From AP-15 sp963777435 (GTDB lineage Bacteria > Pseudomonadota > Alphaproteobacteria > ATCC43930 > CGMCC-115725): 64,000 nucleotides of DNA. The position numbers were made by a program, and so were the translations under genes. Location: positions 744,001 to 808,000 of the forward strand of contig CAVZQT010000001.1 in assembly GCA_963777435.1 (NCBI GenBank), written 5' to 3'. Shown piece after piece: positions 27,623 through 36,745 of this stretch; the first letter of the stretch is position 1; each line of letters starts with the position of its first letter. Under the pieces are notes generated by a model that had not been told where the DNA came from, did no database searches, and was given only the letters and a program-made list of their open reading frames with translations.

Positions 27623-28072
27623 CTAGGCACGGCGCCAGAAAGCCGGTCGCGCCCGGACGGGGTCGAGGAGCGACCAGTCGCCGTCCTCCAGTACATGACC
27701 CTTCGGGAAAGGCGGGCGCGGCTCTAATCCAAGAGAGCGGACAACGCGGTCGTCGCGGTAATAACATTGCAGGACGACGCGGGTCAGCGTTGCCAGTGCG
27801 GCCCCGCCCTTCGCACGCATTTGCATCGCAACCGCGTCCCGCCGAGCCCGGTCGAGACTGGCGAGCGGCCCTCCGGCAAGCCGCGCCAGCTGGTCCAATG
27901 CCTCGCGCACAAGGACAGCATCGCGGCCGAGCGTCGCCGCGATGTCGGCTTGGATGGCCGGATCATCCGCGCCGGGCACATCGAATTCGGCGCTGGCCGG
28001 GATGATCTCGGCCGCAATGGCGCGCAGATCGTCGCTTTGCGCTGGGGTAAGGCCGCTATCGTCGGATATCAT
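27623..28072 (-). CDS. Gluconate 2-dehydrogenase subunit 3-like protein (GMC partner)
   Basis: A 149-aa helical protein of the gluconate 2-dehydrogenase subunit 3 type, the small partner of GMC-family dehydrogenases. Features are a start like LTPAQSDDLRAIAAEIIPA, the central helix with LDQLARLAGG, and the C-terminal VVLQCYYRDDRVVRSLGLEPRPPFPKGH, which is the most recognisable part. It lacks the Tat signal found on some members, so this version probably stays in the cytoplasm. It begins 4 nt after the stop of the GMC gene and forms an operon with it. Function depends on the large subunit, which is frameshifted in this sequence. Confidence 0.75.
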   Translation of the reverse strand: MISDDSGLTPAQSDDLRAIAAEIIPASAEFDVPGADDPAIQADIAATLGRDAVLVREALDQLARLAGGPLASLDRARRDAVAMQMRAKGGAALATLTRVVLQCYYRDDRVVRSLGLEPRPPFPKGHVLEDGDWSLLDPVRARPAFWRRA

Positions 28073-28076
28073 TGCC

Positions 28077-29676
28077 TCAGTCGAACAAATTGGCCAGGCG
28101 CTGCTTCATCTGATCGGCGATGTAAAGCGCCAGAGCTTGGATGGTGCGCGTCGGGTTCACCCCGGCCGAAGTCACAAAGATACTGCCATCGACGATGAAC
28201 AGGTTCTTGACGTCGTGGCTGCGGCCCCATTCATTGACCACGGACCGTGCCGGGTCGGTGCCCATCCGCGCGGTCCCCATCAAGTGCCAACCGCCGTCGG
28301 CGATCGGTGCTACATGCCAGGTGTCGTATGCCCCGGCGGCGCGCAGGATCTCGGTGGCCCGCGCGACTGCGTGATCCATCATGCGGCGGCTGTTTTCGCT
28401 CAGCCGATAGGTGATCTTCGGCGCCGGAATACCGTTGGAATCCTTGAGCGCCGGATCGAGGGTCACGGTGTTGTGATCCTCCGGCAGGTCCTCGCAGATC
28501 GCCACCATGCCGGTGCGGTGACAGAACAGCTTGCGATAAGCGCGGTGGTGTTCCGCACCCCAAGGCAGGCGACCGATCTGCATGCCATGCACGGCGGCCA
28601 TCACCGGCCCCTGACCGCGTGAGAATTCGAACGTGTAGCCGCGAACGAACCCGCGGGAATGGTCGGTCTCATAAAATTCCTGGCTCCAGATGCAATTCCC
28701 GGGGCCGCGATGGCCGTCGAGCGTTTCGTCGAAATAGCCGGCAATCCGTGCATAGGGGTGGAACATCAGAATTCTTGCCGACCAGTCCGCTGGAATTGGC
28801 AAGGCCGCTGGGGAATTGCGCGGAAGCTGAATTAAGCAGAACGCGCGCCGTCCCGACGGCGTTGCAGGCGAGAATTACGACTTCGGCGGGCTGGAAATGC
28901 TCTACCCCATCCGCATCGTAGTAGACCACACCCGACGCCATGCCGTGCTCGTTGGTCGTGATCTCGCGCACCCGGCAGTGGGTGCGCAGCTCGACCCCGG
29001 CACGGAGCGCGGCCGGCCAATAGGTGATGTCCGTGCTTGCCTTGGCACCCTGGGCGCAGCCCGACGTGCAATGCGCAAGATTGATGCACTTGGCGCGCCC
29101 CTCGTAATCAACCGAGGCGATCGCGCTGTCGGACGGCCACCAATGCCAACCGAGCCGGTTGAGCCCGCGCGCCAATGCCGTGCCCGATTGGCCCAGCGGC
29201 AGCGGCGGCATCATCGGTTCGTGGGGCGGATAAGCTGGGTCGCCCGCCAAACCGGAGACGCCCATCATCCGGTCATTCTCGTCGTAGAACGGCTCCAAGG
29301 TTGCATAGTCGATTGGCCAGTCGTCGGCGACGCCATCGAGCGAGCGCGCGCGAAAATCCGATGGATGGAAGCGCGGGAAGTGACCCGCGTAGAGAATTGT
29401 GCCACCGCCAACTCCGTTGAAATTCACGACCTTTATCGGCGAGTCGGCGTCGTTGATCGGATAATCCTCGGGCCGCGCCCGAATGTTGGGATTGGGCGAA
29501 TAGTCGCCCAATCCGCGCGCCTCCCAGTCGCGGCCGGTGCTGGGGTAGGTCGCGGGGTTCATCCAGCCCCCTTGTTCGAGGCAGAGGATGTGCATCTTTG
29601 TGTCGGCGAGACTCCAAGCCACCGCCGCGCCGGATGCGCCGGCGCCGATAATCAACACATCAACGGGATCGTTCAT
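28077..29676 (-). pseudogene. GMC-family FAD oxidoreductase, one frameshift
   Basis: A GMC dehydrogenase of about 532 aa is recovered by joining two frames. The N-terminal part has the FAD motif IIGAGASGAAVAWSL (about 8-22), EQGG, GGGTILYAGH and a CTSGCAQGAK segment. The C-terminal part has HPYARIAGYFDE, HLMGTARMG and the family-typical end VNPTRTIQALALYIAD. The N-terminal frame runs correctly to LVGKN and the C-terminal frame resumes at LMFHPY. Removing one A of the pair at 28770-28771 restores the reading frame. The substrate, possibly a sugar or alcohol, is unknown. Either this is a pseudogene or the assembly has a one-base insertion. The intact downstream partner argues mildly for the latter. 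Confidence 0.88.
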
Positions 29677-30120
29677 ACTGGTCTTTCGCTCACCCGCACA
29701 GCATGCCTCGACCGGCTGTCGGGACGCAATCCGCCGTTTCTTCGATTTTGTAATGGCCCGGCGGTCGGCCGGCTCGATTAAGCTTCTAAGGCCGGCGTTG
29801 ACGCCCGCGCCCGAGGGCAAACGCACCGAAATCGGGCACGCCGCCGCTATCTGCCTATGAAGTCAATGAAAAGAGCGAAAATGTCATCCGTTAAGTACGG
29901 CTCAAGGGTCGAGGGGCAGGTCCAATTGGGCTCGACGAAGCAGTCGAGTTTGCAGAGAAGACGAGTTTGGGTAGGGATTTTCCGACGTTTGAACTCCCGA
30001 TCTGAGAACAAATGTGGCGCGATGCGGATCATCAAAGTCGAGGGGACGCGGTAGGCAAAGCCATGACGCGATCGTCAAGAGAACCTGTTGCGGCGCTGCA
30101 GAACAATCACTCAAGCTCGG
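29677..30120. other. Spacer without a convincing gene
   Basis: This 444-bp stretch lies between the GMC start and the end of the next hypothetical gene. Three short overlapping ORFs occur on both strands (about 29847-30114), but none has a good ribosome-binding site or protein-like composition. The middle part is relatively AT-rich. I see nothing I can name. Confidence 0.4.
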
Positions 30121-30699
30121 TCATCCGCTGGTGTGGGTGGGGCGGGCGATTGATCGGCAATTCCGTGATGTTTGAAGAGTGCAGCAGGCCTTCCCCATCA
30201 GGTGCTCGAACTGGTCCCGCGATAACCACCTGCCGAGAGAGTTGAATTGAAACCCCGGCGCGTTGCTCGCCAGCGCGCGTAAGAGACGAGCGATCATCGG
30301 GTAGTCCTTCGGCCCATAAAATGCGATCTCGGATGCAAGATCAAGTTCGTGCTCAAGCGCGACGTCAAGCAATGCGACAAAATCATTAACTGTTGTCGCT
30401 GGCGCATCCTGCATCACAGCGACAACGGCATTGATCTCAAGCAGAAGCCTTGCTTGTTCTAGGCGCAGCGGTTCGGGATCAAACCCGTCGATTTTCGCCT
30501 TCTCGATTGCTATTGCAACTCGATGTTGCTCGTTCTCTAGCTTCACCCATTTTTTGTGCAGCTCAGCGGCTGAGGTCCGCAGTGTTTCCGCCACAGCTGG
30601 TCTCCCGTTGCTCGACACTGAAAGCTTCTTGCGACTATTAACGACAAAAATACGCCACTGACCGTTTCCAGGGCCGTCAAATAAACGCCCAAGTCCCAA
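30121..30699 (-). CDS. Hypothetical protein, TTG start
   Basis: A 192-aa protein that I do not recognise. The open frame starts at a TTG at 30699 with AAAAGGAG 9 nt upstream, which makes this start persuasive despite the rare codon. It is helical and charged: ELHKKWVKLENEQHRVAIAIEKAK (about 47-70) looks like a coiled coil, followed by leucine-rich helices (ARLLLEINAVVAV). There is no signal peptide or membrane segment. GC content is lower than in neighbours. No partner is apparent; sciP, 128 bp upstream, reads the same way. Confidence 0.55.
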   Translation of the reverse strand: MGLGRLFDGPGNGQWRIFVVNSRKKLSVSSNGRPAVAETLRTSAAELHKKWVKLENEQHRVAIAIEKAKIDGFDPEPLRLEQARLLLEINAVVAVMQDAPATTVNDFVALLDVALEHELDLASEIAFYGPKDYPMIARLLRALASNAPGFQFNSLGRWLSRDQFEHLMGKACCTLQTSRNCRSIARPTHTSG

Positions 30700-30826
30700 G
30701 CTTCCCCACTCCTTTTGATTAATATTGGGTGGCCCGAGCTAATGCGGTTACGAGGGATTCTGAGAAAAGATTGAACCCGGCCGAAGAGCTCGACGATGTG
30801 TTTTGACGGCGAGGCCTAGCCATACG

Positions 30827-31054
30827 TCAGGATAATGACGACCTGCGGTAGTGCTGAAGGCGAGTGACGCGCAAACCAGCCATGCCATGCGCTTCAAAGG
30901 TGCGTTGCCAAGAGAGAAATTCTTCTTCCGAAAGTTGATACCGAGCACAGACTTCGTCAGGGGTAATTTCGCCTGATCGTACCGCCGCCAGGACAGCGGC
31001 CTTGCGCCGGATTGTCCATCTCTTAGTGTCCGGCGGCGGCAGCTCGGCTCCCAT
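30827..31054 (-). CDS. sciP: CtrA-inhibitor SciP-like protein (DUF1153)
   Basis: A 75-aa helix-turn-helix protein of the DUF1153/SciP family. In Caulobacter, SciP binds DNA and the CtrA regulator to block CtrA-activated genes in G1. Diagnostic segments are LPPPDTKRWTIRRKAAVL (about 5-22), VCARYQLSEEEFLSWQ (about 35-50) and GLRVTRLQHYR. The family usually has about 15 more N-terminal residues with a (V/I)GPDGSPLT-like segment. Here the frame upstream of the ATG at 31054 encodes CTSFTPPPEND and has no earlier start, so this is a short-N-terminus paralogue or a truncated copy. It is the main taxonomic clue to Alphaproteobacteria. Confidence 0.88.
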   Translation of the reverse strand: MGAELPPPDTKRWTIRRKAAVLAAVRSGEITPDEVCARYQLSEEEFLSWQRTFEAHGMAGLRVTRLQHYRRSSLS

Positions 31055-31444
31055 ATCGTTTTCCGGCGGCGGGGTGAAACTGGTGCAAAACGACTTGGCC
31101 CGCCAGCGTAATCCATGAGTGGACGTGTCAAAGAAGGGCTTCGGATAATTGCAATTCGCGGCGGCGGATTTGATGGATATGCAGCCCGGTCCACGATACC
31201 GGATTGAGTATCGCTATGCTTGTCGTTTAAGACCGGCGCGACGTTGCCGGGCTGGCCGATCGACCTAACCGCAGCGCTGGCGCAGCAGGGGCAGCACTTC
31301 AATGCACCCGATGGTAGTGTTGTCGTTTGCGTTGACCGGGAATGCTTTCGTCGGGATTGCCGCTTGCGCGGCCCCTCAAGGCAGCATACGTCCGGGCGCG
31401 AAACAAAATCGCCGTAACGGGGCCGACCTCCGGAGAACGATTAG
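31055..31444. other. Spacer upstream of sciP and the DUF4189 gene
   Basis: This 390-bp region between divergent genes holds the promoters for both. Short ORFs at 31220-31417 and 31302-31883 overlap the real downstream gene or have non-protein-like composition. I see no clear promoter hexamers or operator symmetry. Confidence 0.4.
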
Positions 31445-31819
31445 ATGCATCGCAAATCGCCAACCAAACTGGCTCTGCTCGTCTTTGTCGGCGCCTTGCT
31501 TCCGGCCATCCCGGCGTTTGCCGGTTTTGGCGCTATCGCCTGGGATAAAGAGACCGGCAAAGCGGGCTGGACCTGGAACCAGCCGGCTCCGCGAAATGCT
31601 GTCGAAAAGGCATTGCGTGAATGCGGCTCGACGGGCTGCAAAATCATTGTCCGCACCACAGCAAAACAATGTTCGGCGATCGCGACAACGGCAGATGGCA
31701 AGGCGATCGGCGCCTCGGCGCGAAGCTCCCTGGAAGCGGCGCGAACGCGAGCGATGGAGGATTGCGCCAAACGGAAGGCCGGTGATTGCGTCGTGCGAGC
31801 GAGCGACTGTAACAAATAG
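31445..31819 (+). CDS. DUF4189 domain-containing secreted protein
   Basis: A 124-aa protein with a signal peptide (HRKSPTKLALLVFVGALLPAIP, cleavage at AFA-GF). The mature part has the DUF4189 pattern: FGAIAWD near the start, WNQPAPRNAVEKALREC, and a Cys set (about four pairs: ECGSTGCKI, KQCSAIA, DCAKRKAGDC, DCN) consistent with disulfides. The function is unknown; the family occurs as small exported proteins, sometimes with inhibitor-like roles. The ATG at 31445 has an AACGATTAG leader with a weak ribosome-binding site. It is monocistronic. Confidence 0.8.
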   Translation: MHRKSPTKLALLVFVGALLPAIPAFAGFGAIAWDKETGKAGWTWNQPAPRNAVEKALRECGSTGCKIIVRTTAKQCSAIATTADGKAIGASARSSLEAARTRAMEDCAKRKAGDCVVRASDCNK

Positions 31820-32040
31820 CTCAAAGCCGGCTGGCCGGTCTCGACTTTTAGCTTTCCCCAGAGGGAGGGGGCGGCCTCGCTAAATCAAGCGCCGGCGATC
31901 GCCCGTTGCGCGCGGCGCAACCGCCGATGAGGCCAACTCAAAGACGCGGGAACCGGAACGCGCGGCGCCCTGTTCAGAGAGTACTCACCACCCACCGGGC
32001 GACACACCGAGCGTCATAGGGGGTGTCAACGGAGGAAAGA

Positions 32041-32220
32041 ATGCTCTACTGGGCCTTGGTATTCCTGATCATCGCTATCATCGCCGCGTTTTTCGGTTTT
32101 GGCGGCGTTGCCGTCGCGGCGGCCGGCATCGCGAAAATCCTGTTCTTCGTCTTCCTGGTCATCTTCGTCGTTGCACTCATCGCCGGTCTCATGGCCCGGC
32201 GCGGACCGCCGGTGGTCTGA
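32041..32220 (+). CDS. DUF1328 (YtjA-type) small membrane protein
   Basis: A 59-aa protein consisting almost entirely of two hydrophobic helices (MLYWALVFLIIAIIAAFFGFGG and ILFFVFLVIFVVALIAGLMA), joined by AVAAAGIAK. This is the UPF0391/YtjA family signature, with FGFGGVA and AGIAKILF being diagnostic. The start is the ATG at 32041 with GGAGG six nt upstream (32031-32035), not the in-frame codon at 32023. Members are often stress-induced and membrane-located, with no defined function. Confidence 0.9.
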   Translation: MLYWALVFLIIAIIAAFFGFGGVAVAAAGIAKILFFVFLVIFVVALIAGLMARRGPPVV

Positions 32221-32241
32221 GCCGGAGGGCTACCGTTCGCG

Positions 32242-32703
32242 TCACTCGATCGCGAGCACGCGCGCCAGTTGGCTTAATGCCTCCTGGTGCCGCTCGTTTG
32301 GGATTTGCGCGAAATTCCGCGCCAGTTCCAGGCACATCCGCTCTCGTGGAGTGGCCGAACGGTCCCCGTCCTGTTCGAGACCGGCAAAAAAGTAGCTGAC
32401 CGGGACGCCCAGCACCTGGGCGATTTCGAACAATCGCCCGGCAGAAATGCGGTTGATTGCGCGCTCATACTTATGCGCCTGCTGATATGTCACACCGATC
32501 AAATCGGCGAGCTGCTGCTGGGTCAGGCCGAGCATGATCCGGCGTTCGCGCACGCGCCCGCCGACGTGACGATCGATGTCTTGGGTCCGAGCGGTCGAAC
32601 GACGCGCAGATGATACTCGGTCCGGTGCGCCGGTTGAGACCGAGGCGCCGGGTTCGAGGCCAGCAACGTATCGCGCACTGATCGTCTGTTCCTCGTCTTT
32701 CAT
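32242..32703 (-). CDS. XRE-family transcriptional regulator
   Basis: A 153-aa cytoplasmic DNA-binding protein. After a disordered, charged N-terminus of about 45 residues comes a helix-turn-helix of the Cro/C1 type (about residues 52-110): GGRVRERRIMLGLTQQQLADLIGV and YQQAHKYERAINRISAGRLFEIAQVL. A C-terminal extension has EQDGDRSATPRERMCLELARNFAQIP. This domain plan is common among alphaproteobacterial XRE regulators. I chose the ATG at 32703 because GGGAG precedes it. It converges on the DUF1328 gene. Its targets are unknown. Confidence 0.88.
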   Translation of the reverse strand: MKDEEQTISARYVAGLEPGASVSTGAPDRVSSARRSTARTQDIDRHVGGRVRERRIMLGLTQQQLADLIGVTYQQAHKYERAINRISAGRLFEIAQVLGVPVSYFFAGLEQDGDRSATPRERMCLELARNFAQIPNERHQEALSQLARVLAIE

Positions 32704-32982
32704 CTCGCTCCCTTGATCAGTTCGATGAACAAGCTTGTGCCGCGAGGGCACAAAATGACGTAACCTTCTGCCATGGTGTCTCAGAACACGCAGGCTAGCT
32801 CAAGCTAGGGCGCTCAACGCATGGTCGAGGCATGGAATGGTGGCGATGTGTCAATTTTTGGGCGGCTTCCCTGCTACCGCAGTGCACCGCGCCGCTCACA
32901 TCTGCATCGCGTGCATGTCCTCTTCGTTGACGTGCGCTCGCGCCGATGATACCGACGTCTCCCCGTATCGAATCTGAGATCG

Positions 32983-33783
32983 ATGCCGCAAATCTCGATC
33001 GGTGAATGCTCGCTCTATTATGAGCGCCAAGGGATGGGCTTCCCGGTCCTGTTCATAACAGGGCTCGGGGGACATGCCTCGTTTTGGCAGGAGCAGGTCG
33101 CGGCCTTCGCCAAGCGCTTTGAGGTGGTGACCTTCGATCATCGGGGGATTGGCCAAAGCGACCCGGCGCGGATGGGCTACACCGTGGAGCGGATGACAGT
33201 CGACGCGATCGCATTGTTGGACGCTCTGGAGATCCGACGCGCGCATGTCGTCGGCCATTCAACCGGCGGCGCGGTGGCCCAGGTCATGGCCATCGAATAC
33301 CCGAACCGGTTGGCGAGTGTCGTTTTGTCGGCGACCTGGACGAAGGCCGATGCTTACTTCCGGCGGCTCTATGCGCTGCGCAAAGAAATCCTCGAGCGGC
33401 TCGGCCCCAGCATCTATCTGCAATCGGCGACTTTGGTCTGGTATCCGAGCTGGTGGATTGCCCAAAACAATGAAAAGTTGCGGCGGATCGAGGCGCAGCA
33501 CTTGGCGACATTCGCACCGACCGAAATTGTTATGAACCGTATCGATGCGATGCTGGCATTTGATCGCAGCAGCGAACTCGGCCGGATAAAGACGCCGACA
33601 TTGGTGATCGGCGCCGAGGACGACGTCGTAACCCCTGCCTATTACTCGGAAGAGCTGGCGCGGTTGATCCCTGGGGCCGAAGTCAAGCTATTCCCCCGCG
33701 GCGGGCATTTCCTGACCCATGTGCGGGCGCGCGAGTTCAACAACGCGGTGTTGCCGTTTCTGATTTCGCATACACCCGGCTGA
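32983..33783 (+). CDS. Alpha/beta hydrolase, RutD/3-oxoadipate enol-lactonase-like
   Basis: A 266-aa cytosolic hydrolase. The oxyanion-hole region is FITGLGGHASFW (about 25-35), the nucleophile elbow is GHSTGG (about 89-94), the acid is in GAEDDVVTP (about 207) and the catalytic His is in GGHF (about 245). Length and the segment LVWYPSWWIAQNN resemble RutD, the aminoacrylate hydrolase of pyrimidine catabolism. No other rut genes are present, so enol-lactonase or a general esterase are alternatives. The start has only a weak ribosome-binding site. Confidence 0.82.
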   Translation: MPQISIGECSLYYERQGMGFPVLFITGLGGHASFWQEQVAAFAKRFEVVTFDHRGIGQSDPARMGYTVERMTVDAIALLDALEIRRAHVVGHSTGGAVAQVMAIEYPNRLASVVLSATWTKADAYFRRLYALRKEILERLGPSIYLQSATLVWYPSWWIAQNNEKLRRIEAQHLATFAPTEIVMNRIDAMLAFDRSSELGRIKTPTLVIGAEDDVVTPAYYSEELARLIPGAEVKLFPRGGHFLTHVRAREFNNAVLPFLISHTPG

Positions 33784-34021
33784 CCTGCTTCCATTTTCGA
33801 TGGGCTTATTTTCCGGCCTGTTGAGCTGCGCCGGCCCGCGTGGTCCCGGTAAAGCCGAAAGTGCCTTTCTTTTTGTGCGACCACACCGAGTTTTATAATG
33901 CTGATTTAATGTGCACTGCATCTATATTTACCACATTGTATTATATGGAGTAAGCGACTTTTCTGTTGCGGCGCAATATAAACCGTGAATACTCGTCGGC
34001 GCTACGAATTGGGAGACGCGG
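33784..34021 (+). promoter_or_regulatory. AT-rich upstream region of the cupin gene
   Basis: The stretch at about 33885-33950 is far more AT-rich than its surroundings (GAGTTTTATAATGCTG and CATTGTATTATATGGAG) and lies 80-140 bp before the cupin start. TATAAT at 33894-33899 is a perfect -10 hexamer. TGCGAC 17-18 nt before it is a poor -35 match. I regard this as a probable promoter region without a proven start site. Confidence 0.45.
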
Positions 34022-34438
34022 ATGAGCGACACTTTGTTCACCCACCAAAAGGCAAATTCACCCGACGCCCGCTACACCGAGGACGGGCTGCGGGCCTTTT
34101 TTGCTTATCGCGACATGGGGATCATTGACGCGGCGCATGGCAAATTGCGCGTGCAATTGGTTCGGGCCGCGCGCAAATCCTCTGAAGCCAAGGGCGGGAC
34201 CGGCTTTCACATGCACACTGCCGATGTCCACGTCGTGTACATGGTCCGAGGCTGGGCCAAGTTCGATTACGACGGCGTCGATACTTTGGTCGAGGCCGGC
34301 GATTGCATTCACCAGCGGCCGGGAATCGTCCACAACCTTTACGACTGGTCGGATGATATGGAATTCATGGAAATCATCGCCCCGGCCGATTTCGCGACGA
34401 CCGAGATCACCGCGCCAGCGGTTCCCGCGCCGCGATAA
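34022..34438 (+). CDS. Cupin-domain protein
   Basis: A 138-aa single-domain cupin. The first cupin motif is GTGFHMHTADVHVVYMVRG (about 60-78), with metal-binding His residues and the Glu position replaced by Asp/Val. The second motif is GDCIHQRPGIVHN (about 96-108). Such proteins act as small dioxygenases, isomerases or sensors, and the sequence does not decide between them. The start follows GGGAGACGCGG. The gene stands alone and converges with phaZ across a 63-bp gap. Confidence 0.82.
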   Translation: MSDTLFTHQKANSPDARYTEDGLRAFFAYRDMGIIDAAHGKLRVQLVRAARKSSEAKGGTGFHMHTADVHVVYMVRGWAKFDYDGVDTLVEAGDCIHQRPGIVHNLYDWSDDMEFMEIIAPADFATTEITAPAVPAPR

Positions 34439-34501
34439 CGCTGTCAAACGTTCCCCGCACTCTATCTCGCCGGCGCGGCTGCGCTTGAATACGAGTACGA
34501 G

Positions 34502-35719
34502 TCAGTCGCTCGAATAAACGACGTTGCGCAGCATCGGATAGATCAGGCGACTCCAGCGCTGGCCGTTAAAGACCCCGTAATGGCCGACGCCGGTCTGCAC
34601 GTGATGCCGCTTCATATAGGGGCGAAGGCCGCCGCACAATTCCTGGGCGGCCAAGGTTTGACCGACCGCACAGATATCGTCGCGCTCGCCCTCTACGGTA
34701 AACAGAGCCGTGCGGCGGATCGCGCGGGGATTGACCCGGCGTCCCCGCCATTCGAATTGGCCCAGCGGCAATGCGTGCTCCTGAAACACCGAGCGCACGG
34801 TCTCCAGATAAAACTCCGCTGGAAGATCCATGACCGCGAAATATTCATCATAGAATTTGCGGATTGCCGCCGCCTTATCTTCCTCTCCGTTAGCAAGATG
34901 GCAGAATAGATCGAGCTGCGCCTTGATGTGGCGGTTGATGTTCATGCTCATAAACGCCGCGAGCTGGGTAAAACCGGGGTAGACGCGGCGCCAAGCGCCG
35001 TCGTAGCGCGCCGGCACGGTATCGATCAGGTTGCGGTCGAACCAGCTGAGCGGCCGGCTCGTCGCCAGGTGATTGACCTCAGTCGGGTTGACGCGGGTAT
35101 CGATCGGCCCGGCCATCAGGGTCATGCTGCACGGCGTCGCCGGGTGGTCGTCCTCGGCCATGATCGCAACCGCGGCCAGCACCGCGACACAGGGTTGGCA
35201 CACGGCAACAACGTGTGCGCCGGGGCCCAGCACCTCGAGAAACGTGATGACGTGATCGATAAAGGCGTCAAAGCCGAACCGGCCGTGCTTCAGCCCGATG
35301 TCACGCGCGTTATGCCAATCGGTAATATAGACGTCGTGCTCGGCGAGCATCGTCTGCGCCGTGCCGCGCAGCAAGGTTGCGAAATGGCCCGACATCGGCG
35401 CCACCAGCAGCACGCGCGGCTGGGCGGCATCCATTTCCTTCTTGAAGTGCAGCAAGCTGGCAAATGGGGTGCCATGGGCTTCGACTTCCCGCACCGCGAC
35501 CAAGCGGGTGCCGACCGTGACTTGGTCGATACCAAAGGCGGGCCGGCGATGACTCAATCCGGCACCGGCGATCAGCTCGCAAAGCGCGGCGACCGCGCGC
35601 TGAACGGCGCTGCGCGAAACTCCGGGTACCGGGTTGCGGAGCGCCGCAGAGGCCATGCTCGCGAGCCCGCGAAATGGCGCCACGATGTCGGCGTAAGTTT
35701 GAAAGTTCTGATAAATCAT
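34502..35719 (-). CDS. phaZ: Intracellular polyhydroxyalkanoate depolymerase
   Basis: A 405-aa enzyme that mobilises stored PHB granules. It carries the cysteine-type lipase-like box VCQPCVAV (about residues 178-185) in place of the usual GxSxG, as in the Ralstonia PhaZ1 group. A conserved Asp is in VEGERDDI and a His in GVGHYGVFNGQRW near 385. The N-terminus MIYQNFQTYADIVAPFR is also family-typical. No phaC, phaA or phasin gene is in the window. It is divergent from the GST gene. Confidence 0.92.
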   Translation of the reverse strand: MIYQNFQTYADIVAPFRGLASMASAALRNPVPGVSRSAVQRAVAALCELIAGAGLSHRRPAFGIDQVTVGTRLVAVREVEAHGTPFASLLHFKKEMDAAQPRVLLVAPMSGHFATLLRGTAQTMLAEHDVYITDWHNARDIGLKHGRFGFDAFIDHVITFLEVLGPGAHVVAVCQPCVAVLAAVAIMAEDDHPATPCSMTLMAGPIDTRVNPTEVNHLATSRPLSWFDRNLIDTVPARYDGAWRRVYPGFTQLAAFMSMNINRHIKAQLDLFCHLANGEEDKAAAIRKFYDEYFAVMDLPAEFYLETVRSVFQEHALPLGQFEWRGRRVNPRAIRRTALFTVEGERDDICAVGQTLAAQELCGGLRPYMKRHHVQTGVGHYGVFNGQRWSRLIYPMLRNVVYSSD

Positions 35720-35855
35720 GGCTCGGCGCCGACCCCCTCTGCCGTGACTTTTGATCGCGGATTGGCCCGCCGCTTGCGAGATCTTTTGGCGTCATCGCCG
35801 AGGTTGTGGGACATTTGCGCCGCGATCTCGCGCTTGCCATGTGAAAGGATCACGG

Positions 35856-36510
35856 ATGACCGAGGCCATCCTGACGATCAGTAGCAAGAACTATTCCTCT
35901 TGGTCGTTGCGCGGCTGGTTATTGTGCCGCATGGCCGGATTGGACTTCGCCGAAGAGGTAGTTCCGGTGGAGGACCCGGCGAACCGCGCCGAACTCCTGT
36001 TGCTGTCGCCATCGATCCTGGTGCCCTGTCTGATGCACGACGGGATTCGCATCTGGGACACGCTCGCGATCGCCGAATATCTGAGCGAGATCAAACCCGA
36101 TGCCGGGTTGCTGCCCAAGGCGCGCGCCGCCCGCGCCCGCTGCCGCTCGATCTGCGGCGAGATGCATTCAGGGTTTCGCCAATCTGCGCTCGGCGCTGCC
36201 GATGAACCTGAAGGCCCACCATCCGGGCTTCAAAGTGTGGTCGGGAGCGCAGGCCGATATCGACCGGATCACGGCGATCTGGCGCGAATGCTTTACCGAG
36301 CATCACGGGCCCTACTTGTTTGGCCAATTGACGATGGCGGACGCGATGTACGCGCCGGTCGCGACCCGCTTTATGACGTACGACGTAAAACTCGACCGCG
36401 ACTGCGCGACTTACTGCGACCGCATCATGTCATCGCCCGACATGATCGCCTGGCGCGAGGCCGCATTGGTTGAGCCCGACGAACTCGAAGAGCTCGAGAT
36501 GGAGTTCTGA
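35856..36510 (+). pseudogene. Glutathione S-transferase, one frameshift
   Basis: Joining two frames gives a 217-aa GST. The N-terminal thioredoxin-like domain starts MTEAILTISSKNYSSWSLRG with a Ser-rich glutathione-site loop and continues to VPCLMHDG and IWDTLAIAEYL. The C-terminal helical domain resumes at ANLRSALPMNLKAH and ends LEMEF. The frame breaks at GGGTTTCGCC: deleting C36177 restores GFANLRS. The ATG at 35856 follows AAAGGA. Either the gene is inactivated by a one-base insertion or the base is an assembly error; the rest of the protein shows no other decay. Confidence 0.87.
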
Positions 36511-36745
36511 GCCGGCGTTACCGCCGGGTAAAGAGGTTCAGTTCTCGGTCGCGAGGGTCGCCGGGCCCCCTCATTTCATCGCCGGCGCCGCATGGCGGGA
36601 GTTCGGCCAAAAAAGATCATTTGGATCAGCGAGCCGAAATCTTGGTCATTGTCTGCCGGGATGTTCGTCGCGGCTGCTTCTTTTGTAGGCGCGCGCAATA
36701 ATCCCCGGCGATAATAGTAAAGGCGCGCGCCCAGCAGGAGTCCCG

